From positions 1 through 50,805 of the forward strand of contig NZ_SRSG01000004.1 of NCBI RefSeq assembly GCF_005543295.1: DNA of 50,805 nucleotides. Direction: 5' to 3'. A program made the translations under genes and the position numbers. The DNA comes from Halalkalirubrum salinum. Its GTDB lineage: Archaea > Halobacteriota > Halobacteria > Halobacteriales > Haloferacaceae. Within the stretch, counting starts at the first letter, position 1; each line of letters opens with the position of its first letter. The notes under the pieces were generated by a model that was not told the origin of the DNA, ran no database searches, and saw only the letters and a program-made list of their open reading frames with translations. This document shows, in pieces, positions 17,006 through 25,863 of this stretch.

Positions 17006-17425
17006 TCAGAACGTCAGGTGTGAGGAGGACCCCGGCATGTCGTCATCGTCGTCGTCGATCCCGCCGTCGTGGGCATATGTGTAGCCACGATCCGTCAGGT
17101 ACACCGTTTCATCCTCGACAGCTACGTCAACAGCGACGAGCGTCGACCCGGCTGCTTTTCCATTGTCACAGTGGCCCGAACAGCTATCGAACATCGAGCC
17201 GTGTTTCGGGCAGATGATTTCGCCGTCACGAATGGCCGCGCCGCGGCCCCGATCGAGGCGCTGGTCGGTTTCGTGTTGACAGAAGTTGAGCCACCCTTCT
17301 ACGCCGTCCTCGCACCGAACGAGGATCGCCTCTTCGGCCTCGCCGCGGGGTGATCGGACTGTAAAGAGGTACGAGCCGTTGTCGGGCACCGCGTCAACTG
17401 ATGTGATTTCGCTCCCGTCGGTCAT
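17006..17425 (-). CDS. Rieske-type [2Fe-2S] protein
   Basis: This 139-residue protein has a Rieske cluster site: C-x-H in NFCQHETD near residue 57 and C-x2-H in ICPKHGSMFD near residue 77. These bind one iron by two Cys and the other by two His. The rest of the fold (VDVAVEDETVYLTD) matches stand-alone ferredoxins of oxygenase systems rather than cytochrome bc1 subunits, and there is no membrane anchor. The last 30 residues are a long acidic tail with six consecutive Asp. It likely transfers electrons in the cytoplasm; the partner is unknown. The ATG at 17425 (MTDGSEITSV) is preferred to one nine codons upstream. The downstream gene on this strand lies beyond the winged-helix gene and is convergent. 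Confidence 0.85.
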   Translation of the reverse strand: MTDGSEITSVDAVPDNGSYLFTVRSPRGEAEEAILVRCEDGVEGWLNFCQHETDQRLDRGRGAAIRDGEIICPKHGSMFDSCSGHCDNGKAAGSTLVAVDVAVEDETVYLTDRGYTYAHDGGIDDDDDDMPGSSSHLTF

Positions 17426-17465
17426 CGGTTCGGTTTTAGACCGAGTAGACAAAACGGTTCGGCGA

Positions 17466-17675
17466 TCAGTTTCGGCCGAGCAGGAAATACAGGACGATCC
17501 CGAGAATTGGTGCGAGGAAAACGACGATCGCCCACAGGAACGCCGGCTGGTCGCTTCGTTTCTGCGCGTCAGTGTAGGTCCACCAGATCAGCGCGATCTG
17601 TGCCACGAGGATCAATAGGCCGAACAGCCCAGCAATCGCGTTTGCACCGGCCTGTAAGGCTACTAAGGGGAACAT
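17466..17675 (-). CDS. PLDc_N-type small membrane protein
   Basis: This 69-residue protein has two hydrophobic helices separated by a YTDAQKRSDQPAFLW loop and ends in LGIVLYFLLGR. This matches the short PLDc_N domain found at the N-terminus of cardiolipin synthases and also as free-standing proteins. The role of free-standing copies is unclear. The ATG at 17675 is preferred over one four codons earlier, because the helix starts right after. The gene lies 41 bases upstream of the Rieske gene on the same strand. Confidence 0.75.
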   Translation of the reverse strand: MFPLVALQAGANAIAGLFGLLILVAQIALIWWTYTDAQKRSDQPAFLWAIVVFLAPILGIVLYFLLGRN

Positions 17676-17815
17676 CTGTGAACACACTGACTCAACTATG
17701 AAATAAAAGGGTTATGAAGGGGATATTGGACGGCACCTAAATTCGCGTGAATTTCGACTAACTCGGGCAAACGAAGTCGACCCACTAAGTGCTCAGGCAG
17801 TCAACTGCCAATCGC

Positions 17816-18394
17816 ATGACGCCTAATTCGAACCCCCCACCGAAAGACGACCAATACGAGAATATTAAATCGACGAGTAAGCTGTTCCTCTCGGCGATCG
17901 CACTCGCATTTGTCGTCTACTTGATCACGCTGCTGCCGGGAACCCAGCAGTTGGTCCCGCTGACACCCGTCCCGTTTGCCGCGATAATCACGGCGATCGT
18001 CACGCTCAGCATCGTCGGCGCGTTGCTCATGGCCGCTTCGTCGATCGCCTCAATTGTTCAGTCCACGATCGGCTCGCCGCAAGCCGTCGGTGAGAACGCC
18101 GCGTCGGTGGCGTACTGGCTCGTCATTCTGACGGCGATCGGCCTCGCGCATCGCGGGCTCTCAGCCATTGTACTGCCATACCTTGAGGGACTGTACTGGA
18201 CGTACGACGCCGCCTTCTTACTCCTCTCGATCACGGCCCTCGTTGCTATCGCTGTGCGGCTGTTTGCCGCGATCGACCCAAGCGCCGAACTGATCGCGCG
18301 GTCGGTCGTCGGCGAGCCCGATCGCACCGGTCGTGACCAATCCCAGACGACCGCGCAAAACGACGCGAGCGGTTCGAAGGAGGACACCGCATGA
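17816..18394 (+). CDS. Hypothetical membrane protein with four helices (first of a coupled pair)
   Basis: This 192-residue protein has a polar N-terminal 28 residues with several Pro and Asn, four hydrophobic segments (about 30-50, 58-85, 96-118, 125-148), and a polar acidic end. I do not recognise a family. It contains no obvious catalytic or transport motif. The ATG at 17816 begins MTPNSNPPPKDD; one nine codons upstream is less likely. Its stop codon overlaps the ATG of the next gene (18391) by four bases, so the two membrane proteins are probably made together and may form a complex. Confidence 0.65.
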   Translation: MTPNSNPPPKDDQYENIKSTSKLFLSAIALAFVVYLITLLPGTQQLVPLTPVPFAAIITAIVTLSIVGALLMAASSIASIVQSTIGSPQAVGENAASVAYWLVILTAIGLAHRGLSAIVLPYLEGLYWTYDAAFLLLSITALVAIAVRLFAAIDPSAELIARSVVGEPDRTGRDQSQTTAQNDASGSKEDTA

Positions 18395-19023
18395 GTGCGA
18401 CCGAGCGGTCTGAAGCGTCCGATTCATCTCGCGTCTCTGAGGATAGTGAGATGCCGATCGTCGCCGGTGTTGCAGCCGGACTTGTGGCGTGGCTCGGTGG
18501 ATACGTATTCACGTACGTGGTTGCTGCCGATGAGATCAGAAACTCAGGGCTGAATCGGATCGTTGAGGCGCTGTCCGGCGACGCCGCGACCTACGAGATC
18601 GTCGGCTGGGTGTTTTATAACGCACACTTCGTCGACACTGTCTTCCAGAATCTCCCGATCGTGGGGAGTGTCACCGCCAACTACGTCGGTGGCGAGGACG
18701 GGTTCACGGCTGCGTTGTACGCGATCCCGATCGCCCTCCTGTGTCTCGGTGGTGCCGCGACGGCGGCGTACACCCACGCGGCCGATGCCACGTCGGGAAT
18801 CCGTGCCGGAGTCGTGCTGGTGCCGGGATACCTGGTCGCTACAGTAGCTGGTGTGTTCCTGTTTGAGGTGACTACCGGGTCGGCTACGGCCGGTCCGGAC
18901 CAGCTCGCGGCGATCGTGCTCGCAGGGATTGTGTACCCGGTCGTCTTTGGATCGATCGGCGGTGCGGCCGTCGGCTGGTATCTCGGTCGCCAGCGCAATC
19001 AGAACTCAACGACTAACCAATAG
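18391..19023 (+). CDS. Hypothetical membrane protein (second of a coupled pair, perhaps DUF7978-like)
   Basis: This 210-residue protein begins with a polar acidic 20-residue segment. It has about five hydrophobic segments, the second half containing small-residue-rich helices such as IALLCLGGAATAAYTH and GSIGGAAVGWYLGR. The general pattern recalls halobacterial transporter-like membrane proteins, but I cannot name the family with confidence. It overlaps the preceding membrane gene by ATGA. It ends about 110 bases before the wtpA start and seems unrelated in composition to the wtp genes, which have fewer CGATCG sites. Confidence 0.65.
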   Translation: MSATERSEASDSSRVSEDSEMPIVAGVAAGLVAWLGGYVFTYVVAADEIRNSGLNRIVEALSGDAATYEIVGWVFYNAHFVDTVFQNLPIVGSVTANYVGGEDGFTAALYAIPIALLCLGGAATAAYTHAADATSGIRAGVVLVPGYLVATVAGVFLFEVTTGSATAGPDQLAAIVLAGIVYPVVFGSIGGAAVGWYLGRQRNQNSTTNQ

Positions 19024-19101
19024 TGATCGCATTCCCCCGGTGTTCACCCGCAATTAGAAACCAAATTTAATTATATTCTCACCATGTTGTAATCGTATTA
19101 G

Positions 19102-19108
19102 ATTATAT
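19102..19108 (+). promoter_or_regulatory. TATA element of wtpA
   Basis: ATTATAT lies 26-32 bases before the ATG at 19134, which fits a leaderless haloarchaeal promoter and supports that start codon. A second AT-rich run (AAATTTAATTATATT, 19063-19077) lies further upstream and could bind a regulator. Confidence 0.55.
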
Positions 19109-19133
19109 GAGTCTGTAGTCCAGATACACTTCT

Positions 19134-20084
19134 ATGCGTCTCGTTGGGGATCAGGGCCGAGCCAAAATGAGCCGTCGTGCAGCCCTCCTCACAGCGGGTG
19201 GATTTGTTGGAACCAGTCTTGCTGGCTGTTTAGCGGGCAGCTCTGGCCCGGTGAGTGTATTGTCGGCCGGAAGCCTCGCACATACGTTTGAAAACTACGT
19301 CGGACCAGCATTTAAAGATAAAACCGGGATCGAGGTTCAAGGAGAGTATTACGGAGCCAATGCCGTGATGCGGATGGTCGAAGATCAAACGAAACATCCT
19401 GACGTTATCGTAAGCGCCGACGCAACGCTCCTTCGGGACCGGTTATACGGTGAGTTCACCGACTGGGATATTGAGTTTGCTACGAACAGCCTCGGTATCG
19501 GGTATAATGAAGAGACGGGGTTCGGACGGGGACTCGATCGCGGTGAGCCCTGGTACAAACTGGCGCTTGAAACGGACAACGGCGATATTTCAATTGGGGA
19601 CCCCGACCTCGATCCGCTCGGCTATCGCGCTGTCCAAGCGTTCAAACTCGCAGAAAACGAACACAACCTCGACAGATTTCAAGACAAGATGATGGATCTT
19701 GTTTACGAGGAACCCGAAGAACCACAGATGATGGCTGGCGTGGAAACAGGATCTCGGGCTGGGGCAATCGTCTATCATAACATGGCGGTCGATCACGACA
19801 TGCCATTCTTTGAGTTCCCCCAGGCGTATAATTTCGCCCAGCCTGAGTTAGCTGACCATTATGCAACGGTTGAGTTCACGACGGATGAAGAAGAATACAC
19901 CGTAGAAGGGAGACCAATATTATACAACGCCACAGTAAATCAAGAGGCCGACAACCCTGATGCTGGCCGTGAACTCGTCCAGTTTCTTCTCGACGAATCA
20001 GCTTTGCTCGTCGATGCTGGGCTGACAGTCGGAGATAACTTACCTCGTCCAGAAGGAGACGTTCCAGCGGAGATCAGCATATGA
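19134..20084 (+). CDS. wtpA: Tungstate/molybdate-binding protein WtpA
   Basis: This 316-residue lipoprotein is the substrate-binding part of a Wtp/ModA-type ABC importer. MSRRAALLTAGGFVG, starting at residue 12, gives a twin-arginine signal, and the lipobox is TSLAGC. The mature protein begins with VSVLSAGSLAH and AFKDKTGIEVQGEYYGAN, then DVIVSADATL, the anion-binding stretch of Wtp/ModA proteins. YNATVNQEADNPDAGRELVQFLLDES resembles the C-terminal region of WtpA. The ATG at 19134 fits a TATA element 26-32 bases upstream; the ATG at 19167 would give a shorter signal. It overlaps wtpB by four bases. The oxyanion cannot be told apart (tungstate versus molybdate) by sequence. Confidence 0.9.
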   Translation: MRLVGDQGRAKMSRRAALLTAGGFVGTSLAGCLAGSSGPVSVLSAGSLAHTFENYVGPAFKDKTGIEVQGEYYGANAVMRMVEDQTKHPDVIVSADATLLRDRLYGEFTDWDIEFATNSLGIGYNEETGFGRGLDRGEPWYKLALETDNGDISIGDPDLDPLGYRAVQAFKLAENEHNLDRFQDKMMDLVYEEPEEPQMMAGVETGSRAGAIVYHNMAVDHDMPFFEFPQAYNFAQPELADHYATVEFTTDEEEYTVEGRPILYNATVNQEADNPDAGRELVQFLLDESALLVDAGLTVGDNLPRPEGDVPAEISI

Positions 20085-20899
20085 GCCTCATCAGCCGCTC
20101 TCGAAGTCAGCAATCAGACCGACTGCCAGAACTGCTTATTCCTGCGCTTTTGGGTGCGCTTGTCTTGATCTATTTTGCTATCCCATTCGTCGCATTTCTC
20201 GCACGGACTGGCGCAGCAAACACCATCACAGAGTTGTCTACGCCGAAAGCGCAGGTAGCTATTCGAAACTCGCTGCTTACGGCTCCGATTTCAACACTCA
20301 TTGCAACCGTTTTTGGCGTCCCGCTCGCGTACGTCCTCGCTCGAACGTCGTTTGTCGGCAAACGGTTCATTGAAGCGCTCGTAATCTTGCCGCTTATAAT
20401 ACCACCTGTCGTCGGTGGGGCGATGATTCTCACTGCTATCGGCCGGTTCACTCCGATCGGTTCTGCGGCGGCAGCTATCGGTATCTCACTCACTAACAGT
20501 CTGATCGGGGTGGTCCTCGCACAGACGTTTGTCGCCGCTCCGTTCGTGATCATTACCGCCCGTGCTGGATTCGGTGCGGTCGACGAACGATTAGAGCACG
20601 CCTCCAGATCGCTCGGTTACGGACCACTTTCGACATTCTGGAACGTTTCACTCCCGCTCGCTCGCGGCGCAATCATCGCGGGTATCATCCTTACGTTTGC
20701 ACGAGCGATCGGGGAGTTTGGGGCGACAATGATGGTCGCGTACAATCCTCGAACGATGCCGACCCGCATTTGGGTTGATTTTATCGCCGGGGGAATCGAT
20801 GCGATCGTTCCGCTGGCACTGGCACTTCTTGGAATTACGCTTGTGGTCCTCACCGCAGTGCAATGGTTCGGTCGCGTCCCGACAGTGATCGACCAATGA
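20081..20899 (+). CDS. wtpB: Tungstate/molybdate ABC transporter permease WtpB
   Basis: This 272-residue membrane protein has six hydrophobic segments. The ABC-permease EAA loop reads DERLEHASRSLGYGPLSTFWNVSLPLARGAIIAGIIL-like text, split here as EHASRSLGYGP followed by SLPLARGAI, near residue 180. It forms the membrane channel for the anion delivered by WtpA and driven by WtpC. The start overlaps wtpA by ATGA at 20081-20084, and the stop overlaps wtpC by ATGA at 20896-20899. Confidence 0.92.
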   Translation: MSLISRSRSQQSDRLPELLIPALLGALVLIYFAIPFVAFLARTGAANTITELSTPKAQVAIRNSLLTAPISTLIATVFGVPLAYVLARTSFVGKRFIEALVILPLIIPPVVGGAMILTAIGRFTPIGSAAAAIGISLTNSLIGVVLAQTFVAAPFVIITARAGFGAVDERLEHASRSLGYGPLSTFWNVSLPLARGAIIAGIILTFARAIGEFGATMMVAYNPRTMPTRIWVDFIAGGIDAIVPLALALLGITLVVLTAVQWFGRVPTVIDQ

Positions 20900-22008
20900 T
20901 CCTTGAACTCGACCGGCTTACACACCGATACGGTGATGAATTGGTAATTGAGGACGTCTCGTTCGGACTCAACAAAGGCGAACTTGTCGCCCTGCTCGGT
21001 CCAAGCGGTTGTGGGAAGACGACAATCGTGCAGACGATCGCCGGTCACGTCCAACCGACTGCCGGACAGGTATTACTCCGTGATCGGGACGTGACAAGAG
21101 AGCCCCCTGAAAATCGCCATGTGGGGGTTGTGTTTCAGCAATCGACGCTGTACCCACATATGACCGTCAGCAAGAACGTCGCCTATGGTCTCAAGGCCCG
21201 TGGCATTGAACCGAACCAGTTGGACGAACGAGTGAGCCAGTATCTCGAACTCGTTGATCTCTCTGAGCAAAGGACGGCGTACCCATCAGAACTGAGTGGC
21301 GGTCAACAACGTCGGGTCGAGTTGGCTCGAGCCTTAGCCCCAGAGCCAGACGTCTTGTTACTCGACGAACCGCTGTCCGCACTCGACCGCCAGTTACGTA
21401 CACAACTACGCGAGGAGATTGCACGCATACAAAACAAGACTGGTGTGACGACCCTATTTGTCACTCACGATCAAGAAGAGGCGATGGCACTTGCCGATCG
21501 ACTCATTGTGATAAACGACGGCCACGTCTCAGGGTCTGGCACGCCTCGGACGCTATATGAATCTCCGCCAACCCCGTTCGTCGCGTCATTCCTTGGTCGA
21601 TCGAACGTCTTCCCGGCGGTAATTGCGTCTCAGCGGCCACTGACCCTCCGAGTAGGCCATCAAGAACTGGTCCTGCCCAATAGAGAAACAACTGCTTCAG
21701 TGGGAGCACGTGTTATGTGCCACGTCCGTCCACCCGACCTCGCATTGTCGTCCACCGGTCCAACCGGCGGTAATGATTTCGCACATTCACTCACTGGTGA
21801 AGTCGTGTCTGTCGCAGATGTTGGCTGCCGCTATGACGTGAGAATCAAAAGCATATCTGGCGATGCGTTCGTCGTAGAGGCGTCAAACTCTCCTCCGGAG
21901 CCTGGTGAGATGGTCACAGTTGAGCTGCCACGAGACCAAATCACGATATTCAAGTCGAAAAATCAGGACTATGATAGCACGATTGACGTACCTGAAACCG
22001 AATTGTAA
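20896..22008 (+). CDS. wtpC: Tungstate/molybdate ABC transporter ATPase WtpC
   Basis: This 370-residue ATPase has Walker A GPSGCGKT near residue 35, the Q-loop FQQSTLYPHMTV, the signature LSGGQQRR, Walker B VLLLDEPLSALD and the switch HDQEEAMAL. The C-terminal region (about 245-370) is a TOBE-like regulatory domain with CHVRPPDL and a GEVVSVADVGCRYDV stretch, which in this family can bind the anion and inhibit transport. The ATG at 20896 overlaps the wtpB stop; an upstream in-frame start at 20863 would lie inside wtpB. The gene ends the operon. Confidence 0.92.
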   Translation: MILELDRLTHRYGDELVIEDVSFGLNKGELVALLGPSGCGKTTIVQTIAGHVQPTAGQVLLRDRDVTREPPENRHVGVVFQQSTLYPHMTVSKNVAYGLKARGIEPNQLDERVSQYLELVDLSEQRTAYPSELSGGQQRRVELARALAPEPDVLLLDEPLSALDRQLRTQLREEIARIQNKTGVTTLFVTHDQEEAMALADRLIVINDGHVSGSGTPRTLYESPPTPFVASFLGRSNVFPAVIASQRPLTLRVGHQELVLPNRETTASVGARVMCHVRPPDLALSSTGPTGGNDFAHSLTGEVVSVADVGCRYDVRIKSISGDAFVVEASNSPPEPGEMVTVELPRDQITIFKSKNQDYDSTIDVPETEL

Positions 22009-22037
22009 TTTCACAGTTGAGGAAAATCGCTACTGGT

Positions 22038-22115
22038 TCGTCAATATAACCGATCGTACACAAAACAACCATTGAATCGTCGGTATAACCGAACGAACAC
22101 AAAAACGGTTATACC
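22038..22115. promoter_or_regulatory. Direct and inverted repeats around the promoter of the zinc-finger gene
   Basis: A 28-base block is repeated: 22038-22065 and 22077-22104 share TCGTC, TATAACCGA, CG and ACACAAAA with four substitutions. GGTATAACCG (22082-22091) is an exact reverse complement of CGGTTATACC (22106-22115), with 14 bases between. The right arm overlaps the probable TATA box, about 26 bases before the ATG at 22138. A repressor bound there would block TBP. Confidence 0.65.
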
Positions 22116-22137
22116 CCCGGCGGTCATCCCCACGAAT

Positions 22138-22431
22138 ATGCCCGGGTGGGAATGTGCGATCGGCGACTGTGAACGAGTTTTCGAGGACGGAGAATCGCTC
22201 ATCCTCCACCAGGCGACAGAGCACGATCGTCACGAGTGTAAAGTCTGCAACACGCTCACCTACGACGGCTACGTCGCGATCCGGCATGCGTTCGACGAAC
22301 ACACCCGTGCGCAGTTCGTTCGCGCGTACGACGCGGACTCCGCGGATGTTCGGCGACGAGAACAAATCAAACAGGTCGTCGAAGACGAGGTCGATCTTCG
22401 AGCAGTGTTCGCGGAATTACAGGACGAGTAG
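22138..22431 (+). CDS. Small protein with two C2H2-like zinc-finger motifs
   Basis: This 97-residue protein has two pairs of zinc ligands. The first is C-x4-C in ECAIGDCE with two His in LHQATEHDRH; the second is C-x2-C in CKVCNT with two His in RHAFDEHT. They are arranged like tandem C2H2 or C2HC fingers. The C-terminal 35 residues form a charged helix (VRRREQIKQVVEDEVDLRAVFAEL). Short proteins of this type are common in haloarchaea and are thought to bind nucleic acid or protein, without a proven role. The ATG at 22138 is supported by a TATA-like element overlapped by an inverted repeat. It is convergent with spt5, with 7 bases between the stops. Confidence 0.78.
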   Translation: MPGWECAIGDCERVFEDGESLILHQATEHDRHECKVCNTLTYDGYVAIRHAFDEHTRAQFVRAYDADSADVRRREQIKQVVEDEVDLRAVFAELQDE

Positions 22432-22438
22432 GAATCGA

Positions 22439-22876
22439 TTACCGCTCGTCGCTGTCGAGGACCCGAATCTGATCCCCCCGAACGGTCACCGGAATCGGAA
22501 CCGTTGCCTCGTAGAGTTCGACAGTCACCTGATCTTTGCCCTCGTCGATCCGCTGGACGCGGGCTTTCTCGCCCTGGAACGGCCCGGCGATGAGTTCGAC
22601 AATATCGCCCTCGGCGATCCCTTCGACGTCGGGAGTCGGCGAGAGGAAGTGTTCAACCTCCGTGAGCGAGGAGTTCCCGGGGACGATCGTCCGGGCGTGG
22701 GGGATCTCTTCGAGGATGCGCTCTAACACCGCGGTGTTGTCTGCCTCGACCATGACGTAGCTCGTCAGCTGGTCGGGTGCGAGGATCGCGTGTACCTCGT
22801 CCTCTTCTCGGCTCGCGATCATGTCCGCGACCGTCTGTTCCTGGCTCGCGGTGGTTTTGACGGCGAACAGGCCCAT
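22439..22876 (-). CDS. spt5: Transcription elongation factor Spt5 (NusG family)
   Basis: This 145-residue protein has an N-terminal NGN domain (residues 1-90; [18 protein letters not shown] at the start) and a C-terminal KOW domain ([24 protein letters not shown]). Archaeal Spt5 pairs with Spt4 on RNA polymerase and increases processivity. The length is normal for the family. It is preceded by secE with a one-base overlap (secE TGA shares 22876), the conserved haloarchaeal order of ftsZ1, secE and spt5. Translation is probably coupled. Confidence 0.95.
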   Translation of the reverse strand: MGLFAVKTTASQEQTVADMIASREEDEVHAILAPDQLTSYVMVEADNTAVLERILEEIPHARTIVPGNSSLTEVEHFLSPTPDVEGIAEGDIVELIAGPFQGEKARVQRIDEGKDQVTVELYEATVPIPVTVRGDQIRVLDSDER

Positions 22877-23049
22877 CAGAACCCTCCGGGCAAGACGCTC
22901 ATGATTGCGAAGATCACGAAGCCGATGAAGCCGACGAGGAAGATCCCGGCGGCGGCGATCTTCGATACCTGCGAGAACTCCTCCCAGGTGGGCGTACTTG
23001 CCAGTTTGAGAACCCGAATGTAGCTGTTGAGATCGTACGGAACGTCCAT
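22876..23049 (-). CDS. secE: Preprotein translocase subunit SecE (Sec61-gamma)
   Basis: This 57-residue protein was found by reading the gap between spt5 and ftsZ1. It starts [20 protein letters not shown], followed by [10 protein letters not shown] (the conserved amphipathic helix before the membrane) and one membrane helix (about 31-53: [18 protein letters not shown]). SecE clamps SecY in the protein-conducting channel. The ATG is at 23049 and the stop overlaps the first base of the spt5 start. The order secE-spt5 just downstream of ftsZ1 is conserved in haloarchaea. Confidence 0.95.
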   Translation of the reverse strand: MDVPYDLNSYIRVLKLASTPTWEEFSQVSKIAAAGIFLVGFIGFVIFAIMSVLPGGF

Positions 23050-23128
23050 ATTGGCCGATCGTTCGGCGTCCGGGCTTTTTTAGTTGTTGATTTGCCCGGT
23101 CCGAGGCCAGTATATCAATCTGTGAAAA

Positions 23129-24277
23129 TTATTCGACGTAGTCGATATCCTCATCGTCGGCCTGTGCCACTTTCGCCTGCATCGCCTCGCTGCGGCCGTA
23201 GATCTGCGGGGACTCGACGCCGGTCACGACGATCATCGTCCGCATCTTGCCTTCGAGTTCGTCGTCGATCGACGTTCCCCAAATAATTCGAGCGTCAGGG
23301 TCGATCCGGTCGTAGATCTCCTCGACAACGCCTTCGGCCTCGCCGATCGCCATGTCGTTGCCACCGGTGACATTCACGAGCGCGGAGTTTGCCCCAGAGA
23401 TGTCGACATCCAAAAGCGGCGATCGGAGCGCGCTCTTGACCGACTCTTGGGCCTTCGAGTCGGTATCGGACTCTCCAAGGCCGATCATCGCCACGCCGCC
23501 TTTTTCCATCACGGTCCGAACGTCCGCGAAGTCGAGGTTGACGAGGCCCGGGCGGGTGATGAGTTCGGTGATCCCTTTGACCGATCGCATGAGCACCTCG
23601 TCGCTCACTTTGAACGCCTGCCGGACGGGGAGTTTGCCGACCGCGTCGAGGAGGCGATCGTTTGGGACGACGATCACGGTGTCGCTCACGTCACGGAGGC
23701 GTTCGAGCCCCGCTTCGGCGTTCGTCCGGCGAACCTCTCCCTCGGCAGTGAACGGCGTCGTAACGATCGCGATCGTGAGCGCGCCCGACTCGCGGGCGGC
23801 TTTTGCGACGACAGGCGCAGAGCCGGTTCCAGTCCCACCGCCGAGGCCTGCGGTGACGAACACCATATCCGAGCCCTCAATTGCGTCGTAGATCTCCTCT
23901 TGGGACTCGATCGCCGCCTCTTCGCCGACCTGCGGAAGCGATCCTGCACCGCGACCCTGGGTCTTTTGTTGGCCCATCAAAATCTTCGTGTCCGCTTCGA
24001 TCTCGACGAGGTGCTGAACATCGGTATTCGCGGCGACAAGCTTTGCCCCTGTAATTCCCTCTTCGAACATCCGGTTGACGGTGTTTCCACCGGCTCCACC
24101 GCAGCCAACGACAGTGATATCAGTTTGCAGATCCGCTAAAACGTCGCGTAGTTCGTCGTCGGTCATCGTTCCCGTTGGGGAGGGCGCTGCGTTCTGGCCG
24201 GAGGTGTCGAACCCTTCGGCCGACCCTTCCGGTGTTTCTTCGGCTTCTTCGATCGCATCCTCGACGATAGAATCCAT
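23129..24277 (-). CDS. ftsZ1: Cell division GTPase FtsZ1
   Basis: This 382-residue protein is a full-length FtsZ. It has an acidic variable N-terminus (about 40 residues), [17 protein letters not shown], the tubulin signature [10 protein letters not shown] near residue 140, the T7 loop region [13 protein letters not shown], and a short C-terminal tail ending in DDEDIDYVE. FtsZ1 is one of two haloarchaeal division FtsZ proteins and forms the midcell ring. The ATG at 24277 ([11 protein letters not shown]) is preferred over an in-frame TTG at 24286. Downstream on the same strand are secE and spt5, 79 bases away. Confidence 0.95.
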   Translation of the reverse strand: MDSIVEDAIEEAEETPEGSAEGFDTSGQNAAPSPTGTMTDDELRDVLADLQTDITVVGCGGAGGNTVNRMFEEGITGAKLVAANTDVQHLVEIEADTKILMGQQKTQGRGAGSLPQVGEEAAIESQEEIYDAIEGSDMVFVTAGLGGGTGTGSAPVVAKAARESGALTIAIVTTPFTAEGEVRRTNAEAGLERLRDVSDTVIVVPNDRLLDAVGKLPVRQAFKVSDEVLMRSVKGITELITRPGLVNLDFADVRTVMEKGGVAMIGLGESDTDSKAQESVKSALRSPLLDVDISGANSALVNVTGGNDMAIGEAEGVVEEIYDRIDPDARIIWGTSIDDELEGKMRTMIVVTGVESPQIYGRSEAMQAKVAQADDEDIDYVE

Positions 24278-24375
24278 AGTATGCAACAGGATTACTGACC
24301 AAGCCTATTTACCTTTCCCCTTCGTCATACCTCCGTCTGACACACTCACAGAGACGTTCTCAGCGGTTTACCGAC

Positions 24376-25797
24376 TCAACAGTTCTCGGTTGTCGACGGG
24401 ATGGGGAAGCGATCGACCTGTTCTGTCGTCACTGCCGTGGGGTCGATCGTTCGTCCGTCAACCTCAACGGATTGTCCCGCGGCGAGCTTGCCAAATGCTG
24501 GGCCTTCAGGGATTCCAAGCGTCTCTGCGAGCGATGGATCGAAGCCAGTTGTCCGCGCGATCACCGTCTCGCCGTCATCGCCGTCCTCGCTGTCCTCACC
24601 GCCGCGTTCGATCGAGTCGTACTTCGGTTCGAGCACGCCCATCAGCTCGTCGACGATCGCGTCGTAGTGTTCGTTTGGAGTGTCCTCACTGTCTTTGGTC
24701 GGAATCGCAACTCTATCTGTCGGTTTGGTTGCGCCCTCTGTGGTCTCAAAGGCGACCGCGTTCGTCTTGACGGCCTGGTAGGTCGCGTTGAGATCGACGC
24801 CGCTGGCAGCCGCAACCAGCTCGGCTGGCAGTGGCCAGATATCGACTGCATCCGCAGATTCTACGCTGACGTCGCCGAATCGGAGACCGTTGTCGATCGG
24901 CGAGAGTTCTGACTCCAGTTCCGAAACGAGTTCAAGCGATCGATCGCCGACCGTTCGAACCCAGGTTTCAGAGACGACGTGATAGCCGAGGTCCTCGATT
25001 GTTGCCGTCAGGGCAGGTTTCGTTCCTTCGACGATGGCGTGTTCGGCGTTGCTTTGTTCGAATGCGCGCTCGATCACCTCTGGGTTTTCCTCGACGGGCC
25101 CCATCGCTTCGAGCTGCCAATCGGCACCGATGTGGCCGACAGCCCAGTCGGTGTCGGTCACAATTCGGGTAAACCTCGGGGCGTAGTGGCCGCCGCCGAA
25201 ACCGACGACGTGTCTGGGGGTGGCGGTGTCGTCAAAGCGATCGGCCGGCGTCCTGCCAACAGCAAGCACCGCGCGAGCGACGGCCTCTGCGGCGTCTGGG
25301 TCGCGCCACTGGGGCTCGTCGCTGCCCACCTCTGCGAACAACGACGGGACTGACAGCTCCGAAGGTCCGTGGTGGGTACACTCGATCCCGAGATCGTAGT
25401 CTTCCGGCGCGAATCGATCGAATGCGTCGACGATCGCCTTCTGGGTGTTCGGTGCCGCCCGTGTGAGTCCGCCGTCGGTGCCGCCGTACTCAGCAGCACC
25501 GAAGTTGCCCGTCACGTGTGCGGTGAGGAGTTTGCCGGTGTTGCCGGCGTGTCTCGAGACGAAAATAATGCACTCGAGCGCTTCGGGCGCTGCAAACGCT
25601 GGTGTGGGGTCTCCGAGGTAGATGTGTAGCTCCTCGAACGTTCGCAGCTCGAAGCCCGGTGTGGTGTAGTACGTTCCGCCGCCGCGATCGTCGGGGGTGT
25701 CTGTGTCCTCGTGTTCGGTCCACGACCTCACCTCGAGTAGTTTCTCGCCGATGTGCGTGGAGGCGTGGTCTGCGTTGCTGACGACGATTCCGATCAC
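24376..25797 (-). CDS. dtdA: D-aminoacyl-tRNA deacylase (GEK1/DtdA type)
   Basis: This 473-residue protein belongs to the archaeal/plant D-Tyr-tRNA deacylase family (DTD2/GEK1), which removes D-amino acids from tRNA. Motifs include IGIVVSNADHAS at the N-terminus, GIECTHHGPSEL near residue 150, VGFGGGHYAPRFT, and GHIGADWQLE. These are the histidine-rich sites of the family. The open frame runs to 26721, but that extension is antisense to aroE and is not coding. I place the start at GTG 25797 (MIGIVVSNAD), which gives the expected family length. The gene is divergent from aroE, with 66 bases between. Confidence 0.9.
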   Translation of the reverse strand: MIGIVVSNADHASTHIGEKLLEVRSWTEHEDTDTPDDRGGGTYYTTPGFELRTFEELHIYLGDPTPAFAAPEALECIIFVSRHAGNTGKLLTAHVTGNFGAAEYGGTDGGLTRAAPNTQKAIVDAFDRFAPEDYDLGIECTHHGPSELSVPSLFAEVGSDEPQWRDPDAAEAVARAVLAVGRTPADRFDDTATPRHVVGFGGGHYAPRFTRIVTDTDWAVGHIGADWQLEAMGPVEENPEVIERAFEQSNAEHAIVEGTKPALTATIEDLGYHVVSETWVRTVGDRSLELVSELESELSPIDNGLRFGDVSVESADAVDIWPLPAELVAAASGVDLNATYQAVKTNAVAFETTEGATKPTDRVAIPTKDSEDTPNEHYDAIVDELMGVLEPKYDSIERGGEDSEDGDDGETVIARTTGFDPSLAETLGIPEGPAFGKLAAGQSVEVDGRTIDPTAVTTEQVDRFPIPSTTENC

Positions 25798-25863
25798 AGC
25801 CAATAAAACGCGATCTACGCTCGAATAGCCACCGTTTTTGATCCGCTGTGTGGACGTACCGAT

